A stretch of DNA of 64,000 nt from the NCBI GenBank assembly GCA_002280485.1, contig NCED01000004.1, forward strand, positions 79,809 to 143,808. Direction: 5' to 3'. Made by a program: the position numbers and the translations under genes. The stretch is from Caulobacterales bacterium 32-69-10 (GTDB lineage: Bacteria; Pseudomonadota; Alphaproteobacteria; Caulobacterales; Caulobacteraceae). Below, one piece after another: positions 57,151 to 64,000 of this stretch (within the stretch, counting starts at the first letter, position 1; each line of letters opens with the position of its first letter). The notes beneath the pieces were generated by a model that was not told where the DNA came from, did not search any database, and saw only the letters and a program-made list of their open reading frames with translations.

Positions 57151-57327
57151 GACTTGGCCCTCCTCTGGGCGCTGGCGGCCCGGCCCGGTTTCAGGGTGCG
57201 AGCGAATAAGAAGCTGGAGCCCGGGAGGACGCCTCCCGTACTTGGGCGCGCCAAATACCAGAGGCGCTCAGCCCTGTCCACGGGCCAAGGCCGTGACCTT
57301 GGGCTTCCATGAGGATATTTTGTCCCG

Positions 57328-57975
57328 ATGACCCAGCCTGACGACACCTCATGGGCGCAAGCCGCCGAAGCCCGCGTGCTGCAGGCGGCCGTTGGACTGG
57401 CCGCCGACTGCGGCTGGAACCGCGCGCTCGTGGTCCGGGCCGCGGCCCAGGCGGGCCTGTCGGACGCCGATGCGGCCCTGTTGCTGCCGGCTGGTCCGCG
57501 GGACCTGGCGGCCCTGCTGTTCCGCCGGCACGATGCGGCGGCGCTGTCCGCCCTGGCCGATGTCGACCCCACGGCCCTGAAGGTGCGCGAGCGCATCCGC
57601 CAGGCGGTGGAGGCGCGGGTGGAGGCGGCGGCGGCCGATGTCCAGGCCGTCAAGCGCTGCACCGCCTTCCTGGCCCTGCCCACCAACGTTCCGCTGGGCC
57701 TGAGCCTGCTGTGGGCCAGCGCCGACGCCCTGTGGCGCTGGGCCGGCGACACGGCGACCGACGAGAACCACTACACCAAGCGGGCGATCCTCTCCGGCGT
57801 CCTGGCCACCACCGTGGCGGTGCGGCTGGAGCGGGGCGCCAACGCGGCGTCCGCCCACCTCGACGCCCGCATCGCCAACGTCATGGCGTTCGAGAAGTGG
57901 AAGGCCGGCTGGCCCAAGCCGTCGGAACACCTGGCCACCCTGGCGGGCGCCCTGGCGCGGCGGCGCTATCCTTAG
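57328..57975 (+). CDS. COQ9 family ubiquinone biosynthesis protein
   Basis: 215 residues. TetR-like N-terminal helices (VLQAAVGLAADCGWNRALVV) and the COQ9 lipid-binding C-terminal region with DTATDENHYTKRAILSGVLA and SAHLDARIANVMAFEKWK. COQ9 presents ubiquinone precursors to COQ7-type enzymes. It is divergent from rpsU and followed by a REPIN-like pair. The hydroxylase at 15.2 kb may act in the same pathway. Confidence 0.9.
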   Translation: MTQPDDTSWAQAAEARVLQAAVGLAADCGWNRALVVRAAAQAGLSDADAALLLPAGPRDLAALLFRRHDAAALSALADVDPTALKVRERIRQAVEARVEAAAADVQAVKRCTAFLALPTNVPLGLSLLWASADALWRWAGDTATDENHYTKRAILSGVLATTVAVRLERGANAASAHLDARIANVMAFEKWKAGWPKPSEHLATLAGALARRRYP

Positions 57976-58002
57976 GCGGAGCTAGAACCCGGCTTTCCAA
58001 TT

Positions 58003-58091
58003 CCGCTCATCCCCGCGGAAGCGGGGATCCAGCTCGAACCGTCGCGCTCCCAGCCAAAGATCTGGGTCCCCGCTTCCGCGGGGATGAGCGG
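58003..58091. repeat. REPIN-like inverted pair between COQ9 and purK
   Basis: The left unit 58003-58032 (CCGCTCATCCCCGCGGAAGC then GGGGATCCAG) and right unit 58062-58091 are inverted and differ at one base besides the loop; the spacer is 29 bases. The hairpin core is CCCCGC, GGAA, GCGGGG. The layout TCATC, stem-loop, CCCAG is the same as for the dnaN-recF and gyrB units, with a different stem sequence. It lies between convergent genes. Confidence 0.85.
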
Positions 58092-58095
58092 ATGG

Positions 58096-59199
58096 TTAGG
58101 GGTCCAGCGGTCCCGGCAAGGGGCGCAGCCGGTTGACGTGGCCCATCTTGCGGCCCTCCGCCGTCTCGTGCTTGCCGTAGAGCCAGATGCGCGCGGTCGG
58201 GTCGGCGGCCAGGGCCGGCCAGGTGTCGGCTTCCGCCCCCAGCAGGTTGACCATCTCCACCTGGGCGATGGCCGCAGACGGGCCCAGGGGCCAGCCGGCG
58301 ACGGCGCGGACATGCTGCTCGAACTGGTCGACCTCGCAGCCGTCCAGGGTCCAGTGACCCGTGTTGTGGACCCGGGGCGCGAACTCGTTGACCAGCAACC
58401 GGCCCCCTTCCAGCTCGAACAGCTCCACGCCGATGACGCCGACATAGTCCAGCCGCTCCAGCAGGGAGAAGGCGATGGCGCGGGCGGCCTGCGCGGTCTC
58501 CATCCGCACGTCGGCGGGGGCCAGGGTGCGGCGCAGGATCGAGTGCTCGTGGTGGTTCTCGCCCACCGGATAGGCCGCCACGGCGCCGTCGCGGCCGCGG
58601 GCGGCGATCACCGACAGCTCGCGGACGAAGGGCGCCCGGGCCTCCAGGATGGCGGGCTTGGCGCCGATCTTGGCGAAGGCGGCCTGCGCCTCGGATGCGT
58701 CCTTGATCCAGACCTGGCCCTTGCCGTCGTAGCCCTCGCGGCGGGTCTTCAGCAGGGCGGGGGCGCCGAGGCGCTGCAGGGCGGGCGCGATGTCTTCGGC
58801 GCTGTCGATCTGGGCGAAGGCCACGGTCGGGGCGCCGATCTCCTCGAAGAAGCGTTTCTCGACCACCCGGTCCTGGGCCACGGCGAGGGCGCGCGGCCCC
58901 GGCGCGACCGGGCAGCCCAGGGCCTCCAGTTGCGAGGTCACCGCCGCCGGCACGTTCTCGAACTCATAGGTCACCACCGCCGACAGGCGGGCCAGTTCGG
59001 CCAGGCCGGCCGGGTCGTCATAGGCCGCGACGATGGTGTGGGCTGCGACGCGGCTGGCGGGGCTGTCCTCGCGCGGGGTCAGGATCGCGCAGTCGAGGCC
59101 GAGGCGCGCGGCGGCCAGGGCCATCATCCGGCCCAACTGACCGCCGCCCAGGACGCCGATGGTCGACCCGGGGGGAAGGGGGAAGCTTGGTCGGCTCAT
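58096..59199 (-). CDS. purK: N5-carboxyaminoimidazole ribonucleotide synthase PurK
   Basis: 367 residues from the ATG at 59199. ATP-grasp enzyme making N5-CAIR from AIR and bicarbonate. IGVLGGGQLGRMMALAAARL opens the preATP-grasp domain; TRREGYDGKGQ is the ATP loop; VNEFAPRVHNTGHWTLDGCE holds the metal-binding Glu/Asn and substrate residues. It starts four bases after the purE stop, an operon with PurE. Confidence 0.96.
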   Translation of the reverse strand: MSRPSFPLPPGSTIGVLGGGQLGRMMALAAARLGLDCAILTPREDSPASRVAAHTIVAAYDDPAGLAELARLSAVVTYEFENVPAAVTSQLEALGCPVAPGPRALAVAQDRVVEKRFFEEIGAPTVAFAQIDSAEDIAPALQRLGAPALLKTRREGYDGKGQVWIKDASEAQAAFAKIGAKPAILEARAPFVRELSVIAARGRDGAVAAYPVGENHHEHSILRRTLAPADVRMETAQAARAIAFSLLERLDYVGVIGVELFELEGGRLLVNEFAPRVHNTGHWTLDGCEVDQFEQHVRAVAGWPLGPSAAIAQVEMVNLLGAEADTWPALAADPTARIWLYGKHETAEGRKMGHVNRLRPLPGPLDP

Positions 59200-59203
59200 C
59201 GGG

Positions 59204-59707
59204 TCAGGCGGTCCCGTCGTCGCTGACGCTCTCGGCCACCGAGCCGGTCTGGATCGCCGCATAGGCCGCGACCCGCTCGGCCAGGGCAGGATCCGACAGG
59301 GCCAGGATGCGGGCGGCGAGCAGGCCGGCGTTCTTCGCCCCCGCGGCGCCGATGGCCAGGGTGCCGACGGGAATGCCGCCGGGCATCTGGGCGATGGAGA
59401 GCAGGCTGTCCATGCCGGACAGGGCTTCGGAGCGCACCGGCACGCCGAGCACCGGCAGCTCGGTCAACGAGGCGGTCATGCCGGGCAGGTGGGCGGCCCC
59501 GCCGGCCCCGGCGATGATCACCTTGAAGCCGGCGGCCTTGGCGCCCTTGGCGAAGGCGTACATGCGCTCGGGGGTGCGGTGGGCCGACACCACCTTGGCC
59601 TCGTAGGCGACGCCCAGGGAATCGAGCGCCTCGGCGGCGGCGCGCATGGTCGGCCAGTCGGAACGGCTGCCCATGATGATGGCGACAGGCGCCGGTTCGC
59701 TTGCCAA
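59204..59707 (-). CDS. purE: N5-CAIR mutase PurE
   Basis: 167 residues from a TTG at 59707 ([20 protein letters not shown]), with GGGGGA seven bases upstream; a TTG at 59746 adds 13 residues. Converts N5-CAIR to CAIR. Signatures: [64 protein letters not shown] and [12 protein letters not shown]. First gene of purE-purK. The frame to 59746 is possible but lacks a ribosome site. Confidence 0.95.
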   Translation of the reverse strand: MASEPAPVAIIMGSRSDWPTMRAAAEALDSLGVAYEAKVVSAHRTPERMYAFAKGAKAAGFKVIIAGAGGAAHLPGMTASLTELPVLGVPVRSEALSGMDSLLSIAQMPGGIPVGTLAIGAAGAKNAGLLAARILALSDPALAERVAAYAAIQTGSVAESVSDDGTA

Positions 59708-59800
59708 AGGCGGGTCCCCCAGAAAGCGGGGGAGTATAGGCGCCAAGCCCGCGCCTGCAACCGATGCGGGGCCGGCGAAATGGGCTAAGCTGGCGCTTCG

Positions 59801-60385
59801 ATGAGCATCACCGACTCACCCGTGATCGAAGACCCCCTCGCCGAGGCGCGCGCCGAGGTCGAGGCCCTGCGCGCCGAACTGGCGCGGGTGAACCAGAGGC
59901 TGGCCGAGGTGGAGCTGCTGGCCGACCGCGACGCCCTGACCCCGGTCTTGAACCGGCGGGCGTTCGTGCGCGAGCTGTCGCGGACCCTGGCCTTCTGCCA
60001 GCGCTACGAGGCCCCTGCAGCCCTGGTCTTCTTCGACATGGACGCCTTCAAGGCGGTCAACGACACCTGGGGCCACGCGGCGGGCGACGCCGCCCTGCAG
60101 GTGGTGGCCGCGTCCCTGGCCGAGCATGTGCGCGAATCCGATGTGGTCGGGCGGCTGGGCGGCGACGAGTTCGCGGTTATCCTGGCCCAGGCCGAGCGCG
60201 AGGCGGCCGAGGCCAAGGCGGCCGACCTGAAGCGCCGCATCGAGGAAGAACCGCTGGTGTTCGAGGGCAAGTCGATCCCCCTGCGCCTGTCCTACGGGGT
60301 GCGCGCCTTCGAGCCGGGCATGGAGGCGGCCCAGATGCTGGCCGAGGCCGACGCGGCCATGTTCCTCGCCAAGGCCCGGCGCTGA
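59801..60385 (+). CDS. GGDEF diguanylate cyclase
   Basis: 194 residues. A short coiled-coil ([20 protein letters not shown]) precedes one GGDEF domain with [11 protein letters not shown] intact and the inhibitory I-site RxxD (RESD) five residues upstream of GGDEF. Makes cyclic di-GMP from two GTP and is probably product-inhibited. No sensory domain, so it may be activated through the coiled coil. It is divergent from purE and followed by zapE. Confidence 0.9.
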   Translation: MSITDSPVIEDPLAEARAEVEALRAELARVNQRLAEVELLADRDALTPVLNRRAFVRELSRTLAFCQRYEAPAALVFFDMDAFKAVNDTWGHAAGDAALQVVAASLAEHVRESDVVGRLGGDEFAVILAQAEREAAEAKAADLKRRIEEEPLVFEGKSIPLRLSYGVRAFEPGMEAAQMLAEADAAMFLAKARR

Positions 60386-60429
60386 CGGACATTGTTGGAT
60401 GGACGGGCGTCCTCTAGGAAACCCGCTCC

Positions 60430-61557
60430 ATGGCCGTTTCCCTCCGCACCGCCTATCGCCAGCGCCTCGACCGGGGCGAGATCACCCCCGACGCTGATCA
60501 GGCCGCGGCGGTCGAGGCCCTGTCGCGGCTGGAGGGCGAGTTGAACGCCGCCGGCGAGCCGGGCTTCACCCTGCCGTTCTTCCGCAAGCCCGACCGCAGC
60601 GCGCGGGGTGTGTACCTCTACGGGCCGGTGGGGCGGGGCAAGTCCATGGTGATGGACCTGTTCTTCGAGACCGCGCCGGTGACGCGCAAGCGCCGGGCCC
60701 ACTTCCACGCCTTCATGGCCGAGGTGCACGGCCACATCGACGCCTGGCGCAAGGGCGACGCGGCCGCCCGCAAGGCCCGCTTCGGATCGGCCAAGGGCGA
60801 CGACCCGATCGCCCCGACCGCCGAGCTGATCGCCGAGCAGGCGCGGCTCCTGTGCTTCGACGAGCTGGTCGTGACCGACATCGCCGACGCCATGATCCTC
60901 GGCCGGCTGTTCGAGGCCCTGTTCGCCAAGGGGGTGACCCTGGTGGCCACCTCCAACCGGCCGCCGGACGATCTCTACCTCGGCGGCATCAACCGCCCGC
61001 TGTTCATCCCCTTCATCGATATGCTGAAGGACCGCCTGCAGGTGGTCCGGGTCGGCGGGCCCAAGGATTTCCGGCTCGACCGGCTGAAGGGCGCGCAGGT
61101 GTGGTTCGAGCCCCTCGGCCCGGCCGCGGAGGCCGGGCTCGACCGGCTGTGGCTCGACCTGTTGGACGGGGCCGAGGAGGCCGGGACCACCCTGGAGGTG
61201 CAGGGGCGCAAGCTGCGCCTGCCCCGGGTCGCGGGGGGCTTCCTGCGCACCAGTTTCGCCAGCCTGTGCGCCCAGGCCCTGGGGGCGCAGGACTATCTGG
61301 CCATCGCCCAGCGTTTCCACACCGTCTTCCTGGAAGACGTGCCGACCCTCAGCCCCGACAAGCGCAACGAGGCGGCCCGGTTCGTCACGCTGATCGACGC
61401 CCTCTATGAGGCGCGCACCAAGCTGGTCATGCTGGCCGACGCCGAGCCGGAAGCCCTGTACCCGGCCGGGACCGGCGCCTTCGAATTCGAACGCACCGCC
61501 TCGCGCCTGCAGGAGATGCGTTCGGCGGACTATGTGGGCGAGGCGAAGGGCGACTAG
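60430..61557 (+). CDS. zapE: Cell-division ATPase ZapE (AFG1-like)
   Basis: 375 residues. AFG1-type ATPase that destabilises FtsZ bundles in E. coli. Walker [21 protein letters not shown]; Walker [19 protein letters not shown]; sensor region [21 protein letters not shown]-terminal ATPase block [20 protein letters not shown]. The stop overlaps by four bases the stop of the convergent permease gene. The frame may share transcription with the GGDEF gene (44-base gap). Confidence 0.93.
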   Translation: MAVSLRTAYRQRLDRGEITPDADQAAAVEALSRLEGELNAAGEPGFTLPFFRKPDRSARGVYLYGPVGRGKSMVMDLFFETAPVTRKRRAHFHAFMAEVHGHIDAWRKGDAAARKARFGSAKGDDPIAPTAELIAEQARLLCFDELVVTDIADAMILGRLFEALFAKGVTLVATSNRPPDDLYLGGINRPLFIPFIDMLKDRLQVVRVGGPKDFRLDRLKGAQVWFEPLGPAAEAGLDRLWLDLLDGAEEAGTTLEVQGRKLRLPRVAGGFLRTSFASLCAQALGAQDYLAIAQRFHTVFLEDVPTLSPDKRNEAARFVTLIDALYEARTKLVMLADAEPEALYPAGTGAFEFERTASRLQEMRSADYVGEAKGD

Positions 61558-62849
61558 TCGAGCGTCCCGTGCTTCCTCAGGTCGCGCATCGAGAGCGTGA
61601 CGGCCAGGGCCAGGGCGCACATGCCGGTGACGTACCAGTAGAACCACTGCTCGTGCCCGGCCTGTTTGAACCACAGGGCGACGTATTCGGCGGTGCCGCC
61701 GAACATGGCGTTGCCCAGGGCGTAGGACAGGCCCACGCCGAGCGCGCGCACCTCCATCGGGAACAGCTCGGCTTTGAACAGGCCGCTGATCGAGGTGTAG
61801 AGGCTGACGATGGCCAGGGCCGCCAGGATCAGCAAGAAGGCGCCTAGCGGGGTGCCGACATTGGCCAGGGCGGTGAAGATCGGCACGGTGGTCAGGGTGG
61901 TCCCCACCCCAAAAGCGATCAGGCAGTTGCGGCGGCCGATCTTGTCGGACAGCCAGCCGAACGCCGGCTGCATCAGCATGTAGACGAACAGCACCCCGGT
62001 CATCACCCCGGTCGCCGTCTTGGCGGTCATGCCCGAGGTGTTGACCAGGTATTTCTGCATGTAGGTGGTGAAGGCGTAGAAGATCAGCGACCCGCCGGCG
62101 GTGACGCCCAGGACGGTGAAGAAGGCGCGTGGGTGGCGGGCCAGGGCCTTGAGCGTGCCCGCCTCGGCGCTGCGTTCGGTGGCCGTCTCGTGCAGGGAGC
62201 GGCGCAGGTACATGGCCACGACGGCCAGGACCGCGCCGAGCAGGAACGGCAGGCGCCAGCCCCAGGACCGCAGCTGATCATCGGTCAGCACCTGCTGCAG
62301 CACGGTGACCACCAGCACGGCCGACAGCTGGCCGCCGATCAGGGTCACGTACTGGAAAGAGGCGAAGAAGCCGCGCCGTCCGGAGGCGGCGACCTCGCTC
62401 ATATAGGTGGCGCTGGTGCCGTATTCGCCGCCGAGGCTGAAGCCCTGGATCATGCGCACGACCAGCAGCAGGGCCGGCGCCGCCGCCCCGATCATGGCGT
62501 AGGTCGGCAGGACCGCGATGGCCAGCGAGCCGCCGCACATCAAGAGCACCGACAGCACCATGGCGGCCTTGCGGCCGTGCCGGTCGGCGTAGCGGCCGAA
62601 GAACCAGCCGCCCACGGGGCGCATGAAAAAGCCCACCGCGAACACCGCCGCGGTGGACAGCAGCTCGGCGGTGCGGTCGCCCTTGGGGAAGAAGGACGAG
62701 GCGAAATAGAGGGCGGTGAAGGAGTAGGCGTAGAAGTCGTACCACTCGACCAGGTTGCCGGTGGACCCGGCGACGATCGACCAGATGCGGCGCTTGGCGT
62801 CGATGGGGGCATCGGCCGGCGTGGCGGCGATATTGACGTCGATGGTCAT
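61554..62849 (-). CDS. Metabolite:H+ symporter (KgtP-like alpha-ketoglutarate permease)
   Basis: 431 residues from the ATG at 62849, the length of E. coli KgtP. Twelve membrane helices of the MHS branch of the [23 protein letters not shown] is the N-terminal signature, [16 protein letters not shown] the loop 2-3 motif, and [20 protein letters not shown] the loop 4 motif. Dicarboxylate or alpha-ketoglutarate uptake is likely; exact substrate uncertain. Upstream lies an inverted repeat pair. Confidence 0.9.
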   Translation of the reverse strand: MTIDVNIAATPADAPIDAKRRIWSIVAGSTGNLVEWYDFYAYSFTALYFASSFFPKGDRTAELLSTAAVFAVGFFMRPVGGWFFGRYADRHGRKAAMVLSVLLMCGGSLAIAVLPTYAMIGAAAPALLLVVRMIQGFSLGGEYGTSATYMSEVAASGRRGFFASFQYVTLIGGQLSAVLVVTVLQQVLTDDQLRSWGWRLPFLLGAVLAVVAMYLRRSLHETATERSAEAGTLKALARHPRAFFTVLGVTAGGSLIFYAFTTYMQKYLVNTSGMTAKTATGVMTGVLFVYMLMQPAFGWLSDKIGRRNCLIAFGVGTTLTTVPIFTALANVGTPLGAFLLILAALAIVSLYTSISGLFKAELFPMEVRALGVGLSYALGNAMFGGTAEYVALWFKQAGHEQWFYWYVTGMCALALAVTLSMRDLRKHGTLD

Positions 62850-62885
62850 GCGCAGTTTCCCCTCATCGGCGCCGTCGACCTCCGT

Positions 62886-63000
62886 GCGTGCTTCGAGACG
62901 CGCGAGTTCCTCGCGCTCCTCAGCATGACGAAGGTTTGTGCAGCCCACCCACGCTCGTCATCCTGAGGAGCCGGATGAAATCCGGCGTCTCGAAGGACGC
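62886..63000. repeat. REPIN-like inverted pair between the permease gene and pyrD
   Basis: The left unit 62886-62931 and right unit 62955-63000 are inverted around a 23-base spacer. Both share, toward the centre, CATCCTGAGGAGC (left unit has GCTGAGGAGC), a variable stem (CGCGAG..CTCGCG or CCGGAT..ATCCGG) and GTCTCGAAG. Same family as the single unit at 56733-56778. The pair fills most of the 215-base space between permease and pyrD. Confidence 0.8.
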
Positions 63001-63064
63001 AGACCGTAGGCGCCGCGACCATCTTGGGCCGAGCCTGTCTGAAAACCGCAGTCCAGGCCAGGGG

Positions 63065-64000
63065 TTATGACCCCGCGCCGACCGCGTCGCGCACGCTGGC
63101 GAAACCGTCGGCGCGCAGGCGGCCGGCGAGGTCGCGCTTGATGCGCACCACCAGGTCCGGGCCGCCGTAGACCAGGGCGGTGTAGAGCTGGACCGCGCTC
63201 GCCCCGGCGCGGATCTTGGCGTAGGCGTCCGCCCCCGAGGCGACGCCGCCGGCGCCGATCAGGGGCAGGGCCGGGTCGGCCTGGTGGAACAGGCCCAGCA
63301 TCCGCGTCGACGGGCCAAGCAGGGGCGCGCCGGACAGGCCGCCCGTCTCCGCGCGGTTGGCCGACATCAGGGTGTCGGGCCTCGCAATGGTGGTGTTGGA
63401 GACGATCACCGCGTCTATGCCGAAGCGGCGCACCGTGGCGGCGATGGCCGGGGCGTCTTCGTCAGCGAGGTCGGGCGCCACCTTGAGGAAGATCGGATAG
63501 TCGCCGCCCGTCTTCAGCTCGGCGCGGACCTCGGCGATGCGCCCCGCCAGCTCCTCCAGCGCCGCGTGCGACTGCAAATCGCGCAGGCCGGGCGTGTTGG
63601 GCGAGGAGACGTTGACGGTGAAATAGTCAGCCAAGCCCCACAGGCGCTTCAGGCCGGCGACGTAGTCGCCGATGCGGTCGGCGGCGTCCTTGTTGGCCCC
63701 GAGGTTGGCGCCGACGATCCCCCCCCGGCCCCGCCTCGCCTTCAGCCGCGCCGCGAACGGCTCCAGCCCTTCGTTGTTGAAGCCCATGCGGTTGATCACC
63801 GCCCCGTCCGCCTCCAGGCGGAACAGGCGCGGGCGCGGATTGCCGGCCTGGGGCAGGGGCGTGACCGTGCCGCACTCCACGAAGCCGAAACCGGCCTTGA
63901 GCATGGGGTCCGGCGCCTCGGCGTTCTTATCGAAGCCGGCCGCCAGCCCAATGCAGTTGGGCAGCTTCAGCCCTGCGACCTCCGTCCGCAGCACCGGATC
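63065..64000 (-). CDS. pyrD: Dihydroorotate dehydrogenase PyrD (class 2), N-terminus beyond the window
   Basis: The last 311 codons of a minus-strand gene; the start lies beyond 64000. Membrane-associated quinone-dependent enzyme of pyrimidine synthesis. NCIGLAAGFDKNAEAPDPML, FVECGTVTPLPQAGNPRPRL and INRMGFNNEGLEPFAARL hold the FMN/orotate residues; catalytic Ser in FTVNVSSPNTPGLRDLQ marks class 2; then PIFLKVAPDLADEDAPAI, VSNTTIARPDTLMS and GAGGVASGADAYAKIRAGA. The visible end is complete. Confidence 0.95.
   Translation of the reverse strand, partial: DPVLRTEVAGLKLPNCIGLAAGFDKNAEAPDPMLKAGFGFVECGTVTPLPQAGNPRPRLFRLEADGAVINRMGFNNEGLEPFAARLKARRGRGGIVGANLGANKDAADRIGDYVAGLKRLWGLADYFTVNVSSPNTPGLRDLQSHAALEELAGRIAEVRAELKTGGDYPIFLKVAPDLADEDAPAIAATVRRFGIDAVIVSNTTIARPDTLMSANRAETGGLSGAPLLGPSTRMLGLFHQADPALPLIGAGGVASGADAYAKIRAGASAVQLYTALVYGGPDLVVRIKRDLAGRLRADGFASVRDAVGAGS

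Overview
This 64 kb window is about 70% G+C and reads as chromosome from an alphaproteobacterium of the order Caulobacterales (Caulobacter/Phenylobacterium-like; the genus is inference). The evidence is the alkB-dnaK-dnaJ-dapB order, a TrcR cell-cycle regulator, GapR, a three-gene pntAA-pntAB-pntB transhydrogenase, COQ9, an aa3-oxidase subunit IV and the separate dnaN-recF-gyrB cluster without dnaA. I found no transposase, integrase, prophage or CRISPR array.

Layout: 1-6.7 kb holds heat-shock and repair genes (alkB edge, dnaK, dnaJ), dapB, an amidase and a response regulator with Glu in place of the phospho-Asp. 6.8-9.3 kb is an orphan protein with two methyltransferase domains. 9.3-12.2 kb (minus) is rpoH, rluD, an encapsulated-ferritin-like gene and hisI. 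12.3-20.9 kb holds a DUF817 protein, asd, rarD, a ubiquinone-type hydroxylase, ftsK, lolA, a probable new small RNA with its own promoter and terminator, and xthA. 20.9-34 kb (minus) holds a DUF1508 protein, pbpC, a GIY-YIG ORF, an alpha-2-macroglobulin, a fused MFS/spermidine-synthase protein, dgoA-dgoK and pyk. 34-38.3 kb holds a ybaK/prdX gene, a thioredoxin-TPR gene, small housekeeping genes, trcR and two DUF465 genes. 38.4-43.4 kb is dnaN, a second GIY-YIG ORF, recF and gyrB. 43.5-53.4 kb is mixed housekeeping with a tRNA-Ala(CGC), gapR and rpmJ. 53.5-56.7 kb is the pnt operon. 56.8-64 kb holds rpsU, COQ9, purK-purE, a diguanylate cyclase, zapE, an MHS permease and the pyrD edge.

The most interesting structure is a set of REP/REPIN-like palindromes in at least four sequence families, usually two units in inverted orientation. 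In two unrelated families the space between the inverted units is filled by a small GIY-YIG nuclease-fold ORF, once between yfhM-like and pbpC and once between dnaN and recF. Other pairs are empty, and one of these (after gyrB) is of the same family as the dnaN-recF pair. This looks like a GIY-YIG counterpart of REP-associated tyrosine transposases, with the nuclease ORF as cargo or actor of its own palindrome.

Two conserved genes, dnaN and pntB, carry out-of-frame internal deletions as written. Since dnaN is essential, assembly or sequencing error is the first explanation. rpsU has no ATG/GTG/TTG at its expected start but has an ATC with an ideal Shine-Dalgarno.
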